From Burkholderia sp. Bp9143 (GTDB taxonomy: Bacteria; Pseudomonadota; Gammaproteobacteria; Burkholderiales; Burkholderiaceae): a DNA stretch of 64,000 bases. A program made the position numbers and the translations under genes. The notes beneath the pieces were generated by a model that ran no database searches, was not told where the DNA came from, and worked only from the letters and a program-made list of their open reading frames with translations. Each line of letters begins with the position of its first letter. Position 1 is the stretch's first letter. Below are positions 7,280-16,159 of the stretch, in pieces. Location of the stretch: NCBI RefSeq assembly GCF_003853645.1, contig NZ_QTPO01000007.1, positions 143,192-207,191 of the forward strand. The letters run 5' to 3'.

Positions 7280-8497
7280 ATGGCCATCCTACGCACCTCC
7301 CGTTCCCGAATCGCGACCGCGGCGATCGTGACGCTCGCCGTCGTCGGCCTCGGCACGTTCGGCGCGATGCGCGTGAACGCGAACGCGCCCGAGAAAGCGG
7401 CGGCGCCGCTGCCCGAAGTCGACGTCGCGACCGTCGTGCCGCAGACCGTCACCGACTGGCAAGGCTATTCGGGCCGCCTCGAAGCGGTCGAGAAAGTCGA
7501 CGTGCGCCCGCAGGTGTCGGGCACGATCGTCGCGGTGAACTTCAAGGACGGCGCGCTCGTGAAGAAAGGCGACGTGCTGTTCGTGATCGACCCGCGCCCG
7601 TACCAGGCGGAAGTCGATCGCGCGGCCGCGCAACTCGCCGCCGCGCAGGCCCGCAACGGCTACGCGCAGAGCGACTGGCAGCGCGCGCAGCGGCTGATCG
7701 GCGACAACGCGATCGCGAAGCGCGACTACGACGAGAAGCAGAACGCCGCGCGCGAGGCGAATGCGAACCTGAAGGCGGCCGACGCCGCGCTGGAAACGGC
7801 CCGCATCAACCTCGGCTATACGCGGATCACGGCGCCGGTCTCGGGCCGCGTGTCGCGCGCGGAGATCACGCTCGGCAACGTCGTGTCGGCCGGCGCGTCG
7901 GCCGCGCCGCTGACCACGCTGGTGTCGGTGTCGCCGATCTACGCGTCGTTCGACGCGGACGAGCAGACCTACCTGCAATACATCAACGGCGCGCGCAACG
8001 GTCGCAAGGTGCCGGTCGAACTCGGCCTCGCGAACGAGTCCGGCTACTCGCGCAGCGGCGAGATCGATTCGGTCGACAACCGGCTCGACACGTCGTCGGG
8101 CACGATCCGCGTGCGTGCGCGCTTCGACAATGCGGACGGCACGCTCGTCCCCGGCCTCTACGCCCGCGTGAAGGTGGGCGGTAGCGCACCGCACCAGGCG
8201 CTGCTCGTCGACGATGCGGCGATCAACACCGACCAGGACAAGAAGTTCGTGTTCGTCGTCGACCAGCAGGGCCGCGTGTCGTATCGCGAAGTGCAGCAGG
8301 GCATGCAGCACGGCAACCGGCGCGTGATCGTGAGCGGCCTTTCCGCCGGCGACCGCGTGATCGTGAACGGCACGCAGCGCGTGCGGCCGGGCGAGCAGGT
8401 GAAGCCGCACATGGTCCCGATGACGGGCGGCGATGCGCCGTCAGCGCCGCTCGCGGATAACGCGAAGCCGGCCGCACCGGCGAAGGCGGAATCGTAA
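7280..8497 (+). CDS. ceoA: CeoA, periplasmic adaptor (membrane fusion protein) of RND efflux pump
   Basis: 405 residues. ATG 7280 has GGAG 7 nt upstream. An N-terminal hydrophobic anchor (residues 12-30) without a lipobox cysteine is followed by the AcrA/MexA layout: a lipoyl half-motif (VDVRPQVSGTIVAV near 78, VLFVIDPRPYQAEV near 102), a helical hairpin (about 112-180), the second lipoyl half (NLGYTRITAPVSGRV near 180), a beta-barrel and a membrane-proximal domain. It links CeoB to OpcM in the periplasm. The described locus exports chloramphenicol, trimethoprim and ciprofloxacin. It lies between llpE and ceoB in one operon. Confidence 0.9.
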   Translation: MAILRTSRSRIATAAIVTLAVVGLGTFGAMRVNANAPEKAAAPLPEVDVATVVPQTVTDWQGYSGRLEAVEKVDVRPQVSGTIVAVNFKDGALVKKGDVLFVIDPRPYQAEVDRAAAQLAAAQARNGYAQSDWQRAQRLIGDNAIAKRDYDEKQNAAREANANLKAADAALETARINLGYTRITAPVSGRVSRAEITLGNVVSAGASAAPLTTLVSVSPIYASFDADEQTYLQYINGARNGRKVPVELGLANESGYSRSGEIDSVDNRLDTSSGTIRVRARFDNADGTLVPGLYARVKVGGSAPHQALLVDDAAINTDQDKKFVFVVDQQGRVSYREVQQGMQHGNRRVIVSGLSAGDRVIVNGTQRVRPGEQVKPHMVPMTGGDAPSAPLADNAKPAAPAKAES

Positions 8498-8543
8498 GCG
8501 GCACGCCGCGACGTTTTCCGCGTTCAACCAGACAGAGCCACAC

Positions 8544-11500
8544 ATGAACATTTCCAAATTCTTTATCGACCGGCCGATCTTTGCAGGAGTCCTATCGGTG
8601 ATCATCCTGCTCGGCGGGGTGATCGCGATGTTCCTGCTGCCGATTTCGGAGTATCCGGAGGTCGTGCCGCCTTCGGTGATCGTGAAGGCGCAGTACCCGG
8701 GCGCGAACCCGAAAGTGATCGCCGAGACGGTCGCGTCGCCGCTTGAAGAGCAGATCAACGGCGTCGAGGACATGCTCTACATGCAGTCGCAGGCGAACAG
8801 CGACGGCAACATGACGATCACCGTCACGTTCAAGCTCGGCACCGATCCGGACAAGGCCACGCAGCTCGTGCAGAACCGCGTGAACCAGGCGCTGCCGCGC
8901 CTGCCGGAGGACGTTCAGCGGCTCGGCATCACCACGGTGAAGAGCTCGCCGACGCTGACGATGGTGGTCCACCTGATCTCGCCGGACAACCGCTACGACA
9001 TGACCTACCTGCGCAACTACGCGCTGATCAACGTGAAGGATCGCCTGTCGCGGATCCAGGGCGTCGGCCAGGTGCAGCTGTGGGGTTCGGGCGACTACGC
9101 GATGCGCGTGTGGCTCGATCCGCAGAAGGTCGCGCAGCGCGGACTGTCCGCCGAGGACGTCGTGCAGGCGATCCGCGAGCAGAACGTGCAGGTCGCGGCC
9201 GGCGTGATCGGCGCGTCGCCGTCGCTGCCCGGCACGCCGCTGCAGCTGTCGGTGAACGCGCGCGGCCGCCTGCAGACGGAAGACGAGTTCGGCGACATCG
9301 TCGTGAAGACGACGCCGGACGGCGGCGTCACGCGCCTGCGCGACATCGCGCGGATCGAGCTCGACGCGTCCGAGTACGGGCTGCGCTCGCTGCTCGACAA
9401 CAAGCCGGCCGTCGCGATGGCGATCAACCAGTCGCCGGGCGCGAACTCGCTGCAGATCTCCGACGAAGTGCGCAAGACGATGGCCGAGCTGAAGCAGGAC
9501 ATGCCGGCCGGCGTCGACTACAAGATCGTCTATGACCCGACGCAGTTCGTGCGTTCGTCGATCAAGGCCGTGGTGCACACGCTGCTCGAGGCGATCGCGC
9601 TGGTCGTGATCGTCGTGATCGTGTTCCTGCAGACCTGGCGCGCGTCGCTGATTCCGCTGATCGCGGTGCCGGTGTCGATCATCGGCACGTTCTCGCTGCT
9701 GCTCGGCTTTGGTTATTCGATCAATGCGTTGTCGCTGTTCGGGATGGTGCTCGCGATCGGTATCGTGGTCGACGATGCGATCGTGGTCGTCGAGAACGTC
9801 GAGCGCAACATCGAAAGCGGGATGAACGCACGGCAGGCGACCTACAAGGCGATGCAGGAAGTGAGCGGGCCGATCATCGCGATCGCGCTGACGCTCGTCG
9901 CCGTGTTCGTGCCGCTCGCGTTCATGTCGGGCCTGACCGGCCAGTTCTACAAGCAGTTCGCGATGACGATCGCGATCTCGACGGTGATCTCGGCGTTCAA
10001 CTCGCTGACGCTGTCGCCGGCGCTGTCCGCGATCCTGCTGAAGGGGCATGGCGACAAGGAGGACTGGCTCACGCGCGTGATGAACCGCGTGCTCGGCGGC
10101 TTCTTCAGGCGCTTCAACAAGGTGTTCCATCGCGGCGCGGAGAACTACGGCCGCGGCGTGCGCGGCGTGCTGTCGCGCAAGACGCTGATGCTCGGCGTGT
10201 ACCTCGTGCTGGTGGGCGCGACCGTGCTCGTGTCGAAGGTCGTGCCGGGCGGCTTCGTGCCCGCGCAGGACAAGGAATACCTGATCGCGTTCGCGCAGCT
10301 GCCGAACGGCGCGTCGCTCGACCGCACCGAGAAGGTGATTCGCGACATGGGCTCGATCGCGCTGAAGCAGCCGGGTGTCGAGAGCGCGGTCGCGTTCCCG
10401 GGGCTGTCGGTGAACGGCTTCACCAACAGCTCGAGCGCGGGCATCGTGTTCGTCACGCTGAAGCCGTTCTCGGAACGGCACGGCAAGGCGCTGTCGGCCG
10501 GTGCGATCGCCGGTGCGCTGAACCAGCAGTACGGTGCGATCAAGGATTCGTTCGTCGCGGTGTTCCCGCCGCCGCCGGTGCTCGGCCTCGGCACGCTCGG
10601 CGGGTTCAAGATGCAGATCGAGGATCGCGGCGCGGTCGGCTACGCGAAGCTGTCGGATGCGACCAACGACTTCATCAAGCGCGCGCAGCAGGCGCCGGAA
10701 CTGGGCCCGTTGTTTACGAGCTACCAGATCAACGTGCCGCAGTTGAACGTCGATCTCGACCGCGTGAAGGCGAAGCAGCTTGGCGTGCCGGTCACCGACG
10801 TGTTCAACACGATGCAGGTGTATCTCGGCTCGTTGTACGTGAACGACTTCAACCGCTTCGGACGCGTGTATCAGGTGCGCGTGCAGGCCGATGCGCCGTT
10901 CCGTCAGCGCGCGGACGACATCCTGCAGCTGAAGACGCGCAACGACCGTGGCGAGATGGTGCCGCTGTCGTCGCTCGTCACGGTGACGCCGACGTTCGGC
11001 CCGGAAATGGTCGTGCGCTACAACGGCTACACGGCGGCCGACATCAACGGCGGCCCGGCACCGGGCTTCTCGTCGGGGCAGGCGCAGGCCGCGATCGAAC
11101 GCATCGCGCATGAAACGCTGCCGCGCGGCGTGCGGTTCGAATGGACCGACCTCACGTACCAGCAGATCCTCGCGGGCGATTCGGCGATGTGGGTGTTCCC
11201 GATCAGCGTGCTGCTCGTGTTCCTCGTGCTCGCCGCGCTGTATGAAAGCCTGACGCTGCCGCTCGCGGTGATCCTGATCGTGCCGATGAGCATTTTGTCG
11301 GCGCTGACGGGCGTGTGGCTCACGCAGGGCGACAACAACATCTTCACGCAGATCGGCTTGATGGTGCTGGTGGGGCTGTCCGCGAAGAACGCGATCCTGA
11401 TCGTCGAATTCGCACGCGAACTCGAGCATGACGGCAGGACGCCGCTCGAGGCCGCGATCGAGGCGAGCCGGCTGCGGCTGCGCCCGATCCTGATGACGTC

Positions 11501-11759
11501 GATCGCATTCATCATGGGCGTCGTGCCGCTCGTCACGTCGACGGGCGCGGGCTCGGAGATGCGGCATGCGATGGGTATCGCGGTGTTCTTCGGGATGCTC
11601 GGCGTGACGCTGTTCGGGCTGATGCTGACGCCGGTGTTCTACGTCGTGCTGCGTACGCTGGCGGGCGGCAAGATCCACGTCGCCGGCAAGGACTCGGCAG
11701 GCTATGGCGTGTCGCCGTCAGGCGTGCCGGCTTCCGGCGTGCCGGCTACGGATGCTTGA
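8544..11759 (+). CDS. ceoB: CeoB, RND inner-membrane multidrug transporter
   Basis: 1071 residues, the normal length for HAE1-type RND pumps such as AcrB and MexF. ATG 8544 gives the standard start MNISKFFIDRPIFAGVLS. The proton-relay motif GIVVDDAIVVVEN in TM4 carries Asp410 and Asp411; a second helix-rich half with conserved Lys (LVGLSAKNAILIVEFA) lies near residue 950. Two large periplasmic loops lie between TM1-TM2 and TM7-TM8. It captures drugs in the periplasm or inner membrane and drives export by proton influx. The ribosome site is weak (AGAG), so translation may depend on ceoA. There is no frameshift. Confidence 0.93.
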   Translation: MNISKFFIDRPIFAGVLSVIILLGGVIAMFLLPISEYPEVVPPSVIVKAQYPGANPKVIAETVASPLEEQINGVEDMLYMQSQANSDGNMTITVTFKLGTDPDKATQLVQNRVNQALPRLPEDVQRLGITTVKSSPTLTMVVHLISPDNRYDMTYLRNYALINVKDRLSRIQGVGQVQLWGSGDYAMRVWLDPQKVAQRGLSAEDVVQAIREQNVQVAAGVIGASPSLPGTPLQLSVNARGRLQTEDEFGDIVVKTTPDGGVTRLRDIARIELDASEYGLRSLLDNKPAVAMAINQSPGANSLQISDEVRKTMAELKQDMPAGVDYKIVYDPTQFVRSSIKAVVHTLLEAIALVVIVVIVFLQTWRASLIPLIAVPVSIIGTFSLLLGFGYSINALSLFGMVLAIGIVVDDAIVVVENVERNIESGMNARQATYKAMQEVSGPIIAIALTLVAVFVPLAFMSGLTGQFYKQFAMTIAISTVISAFNSLTLSPALSAILLKGHGDKEDWLTRVMNRVLGGFFRRFNKVFHRGAENYGRGVRGVLSRKTLMLGVYLVLVGATVLVSKVVPGGFVPAQDKEYLIAFAQLPNGASLDRTEKVIRDMGSIALKQPGVESAVAFPGLSVNGFTNSSSAGIVFVTLKPFSERHGKALSAGAIAGALNQQYGAIKDSFVAVFPPPPVLGLGTLGGFKMQIEDRGAVGYAKLSDATNDFIKRAQQAPELGPLFTSYQINVPQLNVDLDRVKAKQLGVPVTDVFNTMQVYLGSLYVNDFNRFGRVYQVRVQADAPFRQRADDILQLKTRNDRGEMVPLSSLVTVTPTFGPEMVVRYNGYTAADINGGPAPGFSSGQAQAAIERIAHETLPRGVRFEWTDLTYQQILAGDSAMWVFPISVLLVFLVLAALYESLTLPLAVILIVPMSILSALTGVWLTQGDNNIFTQIGLMVLVGLSAKNAILIVEFARELEHDGRTPLEAAIEASRLRLRPILMTSIAFIMGVVPLVTSTGAGSEMRHAMGIAVFFGMLGVTLFGLMLTPVFYVVLRTLAGGKIHVAGKDSAGYGVSPSGVPASGVPATDA

Positions 11760-11769
11760 GGAAAACAAG

Positions 11770-13305
11770 ATGGACAACATGCACAACTCGAATGGCCTGA
11801 TGCGTTTCGCGAAGGTGGCGGCCGCGAGCACCCTGCTCGCGACGCTGCTCGCCGCGTGCGCGGTAGGGCCCGACTACAAGCGCCCGGATGTGTCGACACC
11901 CGCGGCGTTCAAGGAAGCGCCGACCCTCGCGGCCGGCGAACAGGCCGGCACATGGAAGACCGCCGAACCGGCGGACGGCGAGCATCGCGGCGAATGGTGG
12001 AAGGTGTTCGGCGATCCGGTGCTCGACTCGCTCGAGTCGCAGGCGCTGGCCGCGAACCAGAACCTGAAGGCCGCGGCGGCGCGCGTCGAGGAAGCGCGGG
12101 CGGCGACGCGTACCGCGCGTTCGCAGTGGTTCCCGCAGGTCGGCGCCGGGTTCGGGCCGACCCGCGAGGGGCTGTCGTCGGCGTCACAGTTCCAGCCGCA
12201 GGGCACGGGCCCGACCACCGCGACGCTGTGGCGCGCGCAGGGCACGGTGTCGTACGAGGCCGACCTGTTCGGCCGCGTGAGCCGCAACGTCGAGGCGTCG
12301 CGCGCCGACCAGGCGCAGAGCGAAGCGCTGTTCCGTTCGGTGCAGCTTGCGCTGCAGGCGGACGTCGCGCAGAACTACTTCGAACTGCGCCAGCTCGACT
12401 CGGACCAGGACCTGTACCGCCGCACGGTCGAACTGCGTGACCAGGCGCTGAAGCTCGTGCAACGTCGCTTCAACGAAGGCGACATCAGCGAGCTCGACGT
12501 GTCGCGCGCGAAGAACGAACTGGCGACCGCGCAGGCCGATGCGGTCGGCGTCGCGCGCCGGCGCGCGGCGTCCGAGCATGCGCTTGCGATCCTGCTCGGC
12601 AAGGCGCCCGCGGACTTCGCGTTCAAGGAAACGCCGATCGTGCCGGTCGCGGTGAAGGTCCCGGCGGGCCTGCCGTCCGCGCTGCTCGAACGCCGCCCGG
12701 ACGTGTCGGCGGCCGAGCGCGCGATGGCGGCCGCGAACGCGCGGATCGGCCTCGCGAAGTCGGCGTATTTCCCGAAGCTCGATATCACGGGCGCGTTCGG
12801 CTATGAGGCGTCGACGCTCGGCAACCTGTTCCTGTGGTCGAGCCGCACGTTCCTGCTCGGGCCGTTCGCCGGCACCGCGCTGACGCTGCCGCTGTTCGAC
12901 GGCGGGCGGCGTGCGGCCGGCGTGCAGCAGGCGCGCGCGCAGTACGACGAGCAGGTTGCGAACTACCGGCAGCAGGTGCTCGTCGCGTTCCGCGAGGTCG
13001 AGGACAATCTCGCCGATCTGCGCCTGCTCGACGATCAGATTCGCGCGCAGGATGCGGCCGTCAATGCGTCGCGCCGTGCGGCGACGCTGTCGCGTACGCA
13101 ATATCAGGAAGGTGAAGTGGCCTATCTCGACGTGATCGACAGCGAGCGGTCGGTGCTGCAGTCGCAATTGCAGGCGAATCAGTTGACTGGTGCGCAGGCG
13201 GTGTCGACCGTGAACCTGATCCGCGCGCTCGGCGGCGGGTGGGGCGCGGCGCCGGCCGCCGTCGGCGATGCGGCGACGGGCAAGCAGGAAGTCGCCGTGC
13301 GTTGA
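11770..13305 (+). CDS. opcM: OpcM, outer-membrane channel lipoprotein of the Ceo pump
   Basis: 511 residues, TolC/OprM family. ATG 11770 follows GAGG at 8 nt and gives a lipoprotein signal with lipobox LLAAC (cysteine near residue 36), followed by the family signature VGPDYKRP. Two OEP repeats make up the body; conserved family features include EYQ-like turns and the AQADVAQNYFELR stretch near residue 195. It forms a trimeric outer-membrane tunnel docking with CeoA. It starts 10 nt after ceoB and is the last gene of the operon; a strong terminator follows at 13363-13397. Confidence 0.92.
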   Translation: MDNMHNSNGLMRFAKVAAASTLLATLLAACAVGPDYKRPDVSTPAAFKEAPTLAAGEQAGTWKTAEPADGEHRGEWWKVFGDPVLDSLESQALAANQNLKAAAARVEEARAATRTARSQWFPQVGAGFGPTREGLSSASQFQPQGTGPTTATLWRAQGTVSYEADLFGRVSRNVEASRADQAQSEALFRSVQLALQADVAQNYFELRQLDSDQDLYRRTVELRDQALKLVQRRFNEGDISELDVSRAKNELATAQADAVGVARRRAASEHALAILLGKAPADFAFKETPIVPVAVKVPAGLPSALLERRPDVSAAERAMAAANARIGLAKSAYFPKLDITGAFGYEASTLGNLFLWSSRTFLLGPFAGTALTLPLFDGGRRAAGVQQARAQYDEQVANYRQQVLVAFREVEDNLADLRLLDDQIRAQDAAVNASRRAATLSRTQYQEGEVAYLDVIDSERSVLQSQLQANQLTGAQAVSTVNLIRALGGGWGAAPAAVGDAATGKQEVAVR

Positions 13306-13362
13306 GGCGTCGGTGCGCGTCGTGGTTCGCCATGCGTCACCGAAACCGGTGCTTGATTGAAG

Positions 13363-13397
13363 AACCCCGATCCGTGGCGACGCGGATCGGGGTTTTT
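13363..13397 (+). terminator. Rho-independent terminator of the ceo operon
   Basis: Arms AACCCCGATCCG and CGGATCGGGGTT with a short loop, followed by TTTTT. It lies about 60 nt after the opcM stop codon. Confidence 0.85.
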
Positions 13398-13660
13398 CAT
13401 GCGCGCGGCTCCGGGTCCGACTGCACATCCGTGCGCTCGGCGATCACCACCGCGTATCGGCCGACCGCGGCAGCGATCCGCTCCGCCGGCACGGGATCGC
13501 GCACCGCGCGGGCGAGCCTGACGCCGCCGGACAGCAGCAGATCTGGGTGAACGTCGTTCACGCGGTTGACGGCGGATGGGGCATTGCCGGACGCCGTTAC
13601 GACAACGCATCGCTGGTCGATTCGATCAAGGGGGCGGTGGTGACGCGCTAATCGCAACTA
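13398..13660. pseudogene. Likely gene remnants between opcM and the toxin-antitoxin pair
   Basis: No complete gene is convincing. On the plus strand, codons from about 13541 to the TAA at 13649-13651 read as a natural-looking protein end (WVNVVHAVDGGWGIAGRR ... VVTR) but have no start or domain upstream. On the minus strand, an 86-codon frame (13397-13657) ends in LARAVRDPVPAERIAAAVGR, which also looks like a real C-terminus without its body. I read this as two broken ends left by deletion. I cannot name either family with confidence. Confidence 0.3.
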
Positions 13661-13817
13661 ACGGTCAAACGGCCATGCATTGACCGACGGCGTGGCGGCA
13701 GTCGCCGCCACGCCGGTTAACGTGGAAGATCAGTACTATGCGGTGGATGAACGGTGCTGTGCCACGTCTAGTCAGGCGCGGTTCAACCGACGTTGCGCTT
13801 GTCGGCTCGCGCCAAGA

Positions 13818-14216
13818 TCACTTGATCAAACGCATCCCGGCGACCTTCGAGGCCATCACGTCGAAAGTTGCCGTGTACTCGCACTCGGCGGCGTGCCCCG
13901 ACCGCTCGATCAGGCAGTCCGCGAAATCGGCCTTCGCAGATGCCACGAAGGCGCGAAGCGCTTTTCGCACCGTGTCCGCACCTTCAACGACCAATTCCTT
14001 GGTCGCGATCATCGAATCGATAATGTCCTTCATCTGCTCACGCTCGACGTCGTAGCAGCGACCGAGCACCCACACGACCTCGACCAGAGCGACCTGCGAA
14101 ACGTACCCCGGCCGTTCGGTCGACAGGGTCTCCATCAGTGCCGTCGCCTTCTTCGACTGCACGGCGTCGTCCTGGGCGAAGTAACGAACCAGCACGTTCG
14201 TATCCAGTCCGATCAT
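13818..14216 (-). CDS. vapC: VapC-type PIN-domain toxin ribonuclease
   Basis: 132 residues forming one PIN domain. The acidic metal site is intact: Asp5 (GLDTNVLVRY), Glu46 (ALVEVVWVL), Asp97/Asp100 (KADFADCLI) and Asp119. VapC toxins cleave tRNA or rRNA and are held inactive by the co-encoded antitoxin. ATG 14216 overlaps the antitoxin stop in an ATGA arrangement, indicating translational coupling. The product should be cytoplasmic. Target RNA cannot be predicted. Confidence 0.88.
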   Translation of the reverse strand: MIGLDTNVLVRYFAQDDAVQSKKATALMETLSTERPGYVSQVALVEVVWVLGRCYDVEREQMKDIIDSMIATKELVVEGADTVRKALRAFVASAKADFADCLIERSGHAAECEYTATFDVMASKVAGMRLIK

Positions 14217-14458
14217 CGTGCGGATGCCCCCTGCTCGGCAATGGCCCGGTTCATGTCCTCGAGCGACACCGGTTTCGCGGGCTTCCTCACGATGCCCTTG
14301 AGCGACGCGAGCGAGTGCGTGGCCGGATAGACCTCATACCGGCCCGTGGTCTCGTTGAAGCTGAATTCGATCCGGTCGCCGGACCGCAAGCCGAGCTGAT
14401 TGCGCACGTCCACGGGGATCGTGACCTGACCCTTCGAAGTGATAGTTGCTGCGGTCAT
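14213..14458 (-). CDS. vapB: VapB-type antitoxin with AbrB/SpoVT DNA-binding domain
   Basis: 81 residues. ATG 14458 is preceded by GGAGG at 7 nt; longer starts run into the promoter. Residues 4-48 are the swapped-hairpin AbrB/MazE fold (TITSKGQVTIPVDVRNQLGL ... GDRIEF), which binds the operator; the C-terminal tail (SLEDMNRAIAEQG) should occupy the toxin groove. It precedes vapC with a 4-nt overlap. Autorepression through the palindrome at 14477-14494 is likely. Confidence 0.88.
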   Translation of the reverse strand: MTAATITSKGQVTIPVDVRNQLGLRSGDRIEFSFNETTGRYEVYPATHSLASLKGIVRKPAKPVSLEDMNRAIAEQGASAR

Positions 14459-14476
14459 AGTAATACCTCCAATATG

Positions 14477-14494
14477 CCTTACTTTAAGGTAAGG
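14477..14494. promoter_or_regulatory. Palindromic operator of the vapBC pair
   Basis: CCTTAC-TTTAAG-GTAAGG: perfect 6-bp arms with a 6-nt centre, 19 nt before the vapB start and just before its ribosome site. Position and symmetry fit binding by the VapB AbrB domain dimer. Confidence 0.6.
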
Positions 14495-14635
14495 AGATAA
14501 AAAAGACAAGGTCGAGCCGTAGACGCATCGTCGTCCAATGAACCCCGAGATTGGCAGGCGTCACTTGCCGAGGTCGATAGTGGCGACAGCGTCTAGCTGC
14601 TCGCGTTCGGACACCGTCGCCAAGTACGGATACCT

Positions 14636-15526
14636 CTAATTTTCATCGCCTCCAGCCCGCAGTGCCCGCACCAGTTCGCTGGCTGCCTTGCCGAGCCCCG
14701 CGTGCTTCGGCCGGCGCAGATACACGGGCAGCGGCAGCCCGTTGCGGATGTTCGCGAACACGAGCGGCGCGAGCTCGCCGGCGGCGACATGCCGGCCGAT
14801 CAGCGATTCGGGCAGGTTCGCCCAGCCGTGCCCGGCCTTCACGAGCGCGATCGCGGTGGCCATGTCGGTCACCTTCCACGTGCGGTTGCCGATCACGGGG
14901 CGCACGTCGGAGAGCGGCCGTTCCGGATCGGCGATCACGATCTGCCGGAACCCCGACAAGCGCTCGATCGCCTCGGGATGCGCGGCTTCGGCGATCGACG
15001 GATGACCGGGCGCGGCGACGGCGATCAGCGTCTCGGTCCACAGTGCGTGGATCTGTTCCTGCGGATGAAGATCGAGCCCGCCGTACGCGATGCAGAGATC
15101 GACGGCACCGCGATGCAGCGCGTCGACGATCGCGTCCTGCGGCGCGGTGACGATGCTGATCGCGAGCGCCGGATACGTCACGGCGACGGCCGTCAGTGCA
15201 CGCGCAACGGGTGCGCCGTCGAGCTCCGCCGCGAGTCCGAGCCGCAGCGTGTCCTCGACGCCTTCCGACAGATGCTGCGCATGCGCGCGCAGCGCCTGCA
15301 GCCGTTCGGCGATCGACCGCGCATCGGGCAGCAGTGCGGCCATCGCGGCAGTCGGTGTCGGCTCGCGCGTGCCGCGGTCGAACAGCACGAGGTCCAGCTC
15401 GGCCTCGAGGTTCGCGATCGCCATGCTGACCGCCGACGGCGTGCGGCCGAGCGCACGCGCGGCTGCCGAGAACGAGCCTTGGTCGATGACAGTCAGCAGC
15501 ATGTCGATGTGGTCGCTGGTCAGCAT
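14636..15526 (-). CDS. LysR-type regulator, divergent from a PACE exporter
   Basis: 296 residues: N-terminal LysR helix-turn-helix (GSFSAAARALGRTPSAVSMA at about 17-36) and a type-2 periplasmic-binding-like effector domain. ATG 15526 has AGGAGG five nt upstream. It is divergent from the PACE gene with about 98 bp between starts. The same pairing, a LysR activator next to its PACE pump, is known from AceR/AceI in Acinetobacter, so this protein probably controls the neighbour. A 10-bp palindrome TGGGTACCCA (15573-15582) lies in the shared promoter region. The inducer is unknown. Confidence 0.85.
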   Translation of the reverse strand: MLTSDHIDMLLTVIDQGSFSAAARALGRTPSAVSMAIANLEAELDLVLFDRGTREPTPTAAMAALLPDARSIAERLQALRAHAQHLSEGVEDTLRLGLAAELDGAPVARALTAVAVTYPALAISIVTAPQDAIVDALHRGAVDLCIAYGGLDLHPQEQIHALWTETLIAVAAPGHPSIAEAAHPEAIERLSGFRQIVIADPERPLSDVRPVIGNRTWKVTDMATAIALVKAGHGWANLPESLIGRHVAAGELAPLVFANIRNGLPLPVYLRRPKHAGLGKAASELVRALRAGGDEN

Positions 15527-15624
15527 CGCGGCCTCCTGTCAGAAAAATTGAAAGGACCTGACTTTTGCGGATTGGGTACCCACAGCTAGTCTCGCCACCT
15601 TGTTCGATTCGAAGGGAGCGGTTC

Positions 15625-16065
15625 ATGCAGGGGTGGAAGAGACGCGTAGTTTACGTCGTGATGTTCGAGGTGCTCGGCATCCTGATCGCGTCGACGGTGC
15701 TTGGCATGCTGAGCGGCGCGAGCGCGGAGACGAGCGGCCTATTGGGTGTGATGATCTCGACGACGGGCGTCACCGTCAATTTCCTGTACAACCTCGCGTT
15801 CGAGGCGTGGGAGCGGCGGCGTGCGGAAACCACGCGCACCGTCGGGCGGCGCGTCGTGCATGCGATCGGATTCCAGGTCGCGCTCGTGACGTTCCTGATC
15901 CCGCTGATCGCGTGGTGGCTCGACGTGTCGCTGCTGCAGGCGTTCCTGTACGACGCGGTGCTGATCGTGTTCTTCCCGATCTTCACGTTCGCGTACAACT
16001 GGTCGTTCGACAGCGTGTTCGGATTGCCGGATGCGGTGACGCGCAAGCCCGAACCAGTCGCGTAA
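15625..16065 (+). CDS. PACE-family multidrug/biocide efflux transporter
   Basis: 146 residues, the usual PACE size, with four transmembrane helices arranged as two bacterial transmembrane pair repeats. Conserved marks are the Glu in helix 1 (VVYVVMFEVLGILI), the Asn/Phe-Glu motif in helix 2 (NFLYNLAFEAWERRR), a repeated HAIGFQ in helix 3, and FNWSFD-like FAYNWSFDSVFG in helix 4. PACE proteins export chlorhexidine, acriflavine or short polyamines by proton antiport. ATG 15625 follows GGGAG. Regulation by the divergent LysR gene is inferred from context. Confidence 0.85.
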   Translation: MQGWKRRVVYVVMFEVLGILIASTVLGMLSGASAETSGLLGVMISTTGVTVNFLYNLAFEAWERRRAETTRTVGRRVVHAIGFQVALVTFLIPLIAWWLDVSLLQAFLYDAVLIVFFPIFTFAYNWSFDSVFGLPDAVTRKPEPVA

Positions 16066-16159
16066 CGCATAGGAAGACGAAGCGATGCGGGACAGCCCGC
16101 ATCGTTTCGCCAGGAAAGAAAAGGGGAGTAACGGGCGGAACGCATGCCGCCCGCGAGCG

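Noticed and set aside
8592..11678. Very long open frame antisense to ceoB (over 1000 codons)
   Set aside because: A mirror of high-GC codon use; composition is Arg/His/Asp-rich with no domain, and ceoB is unmistakable.
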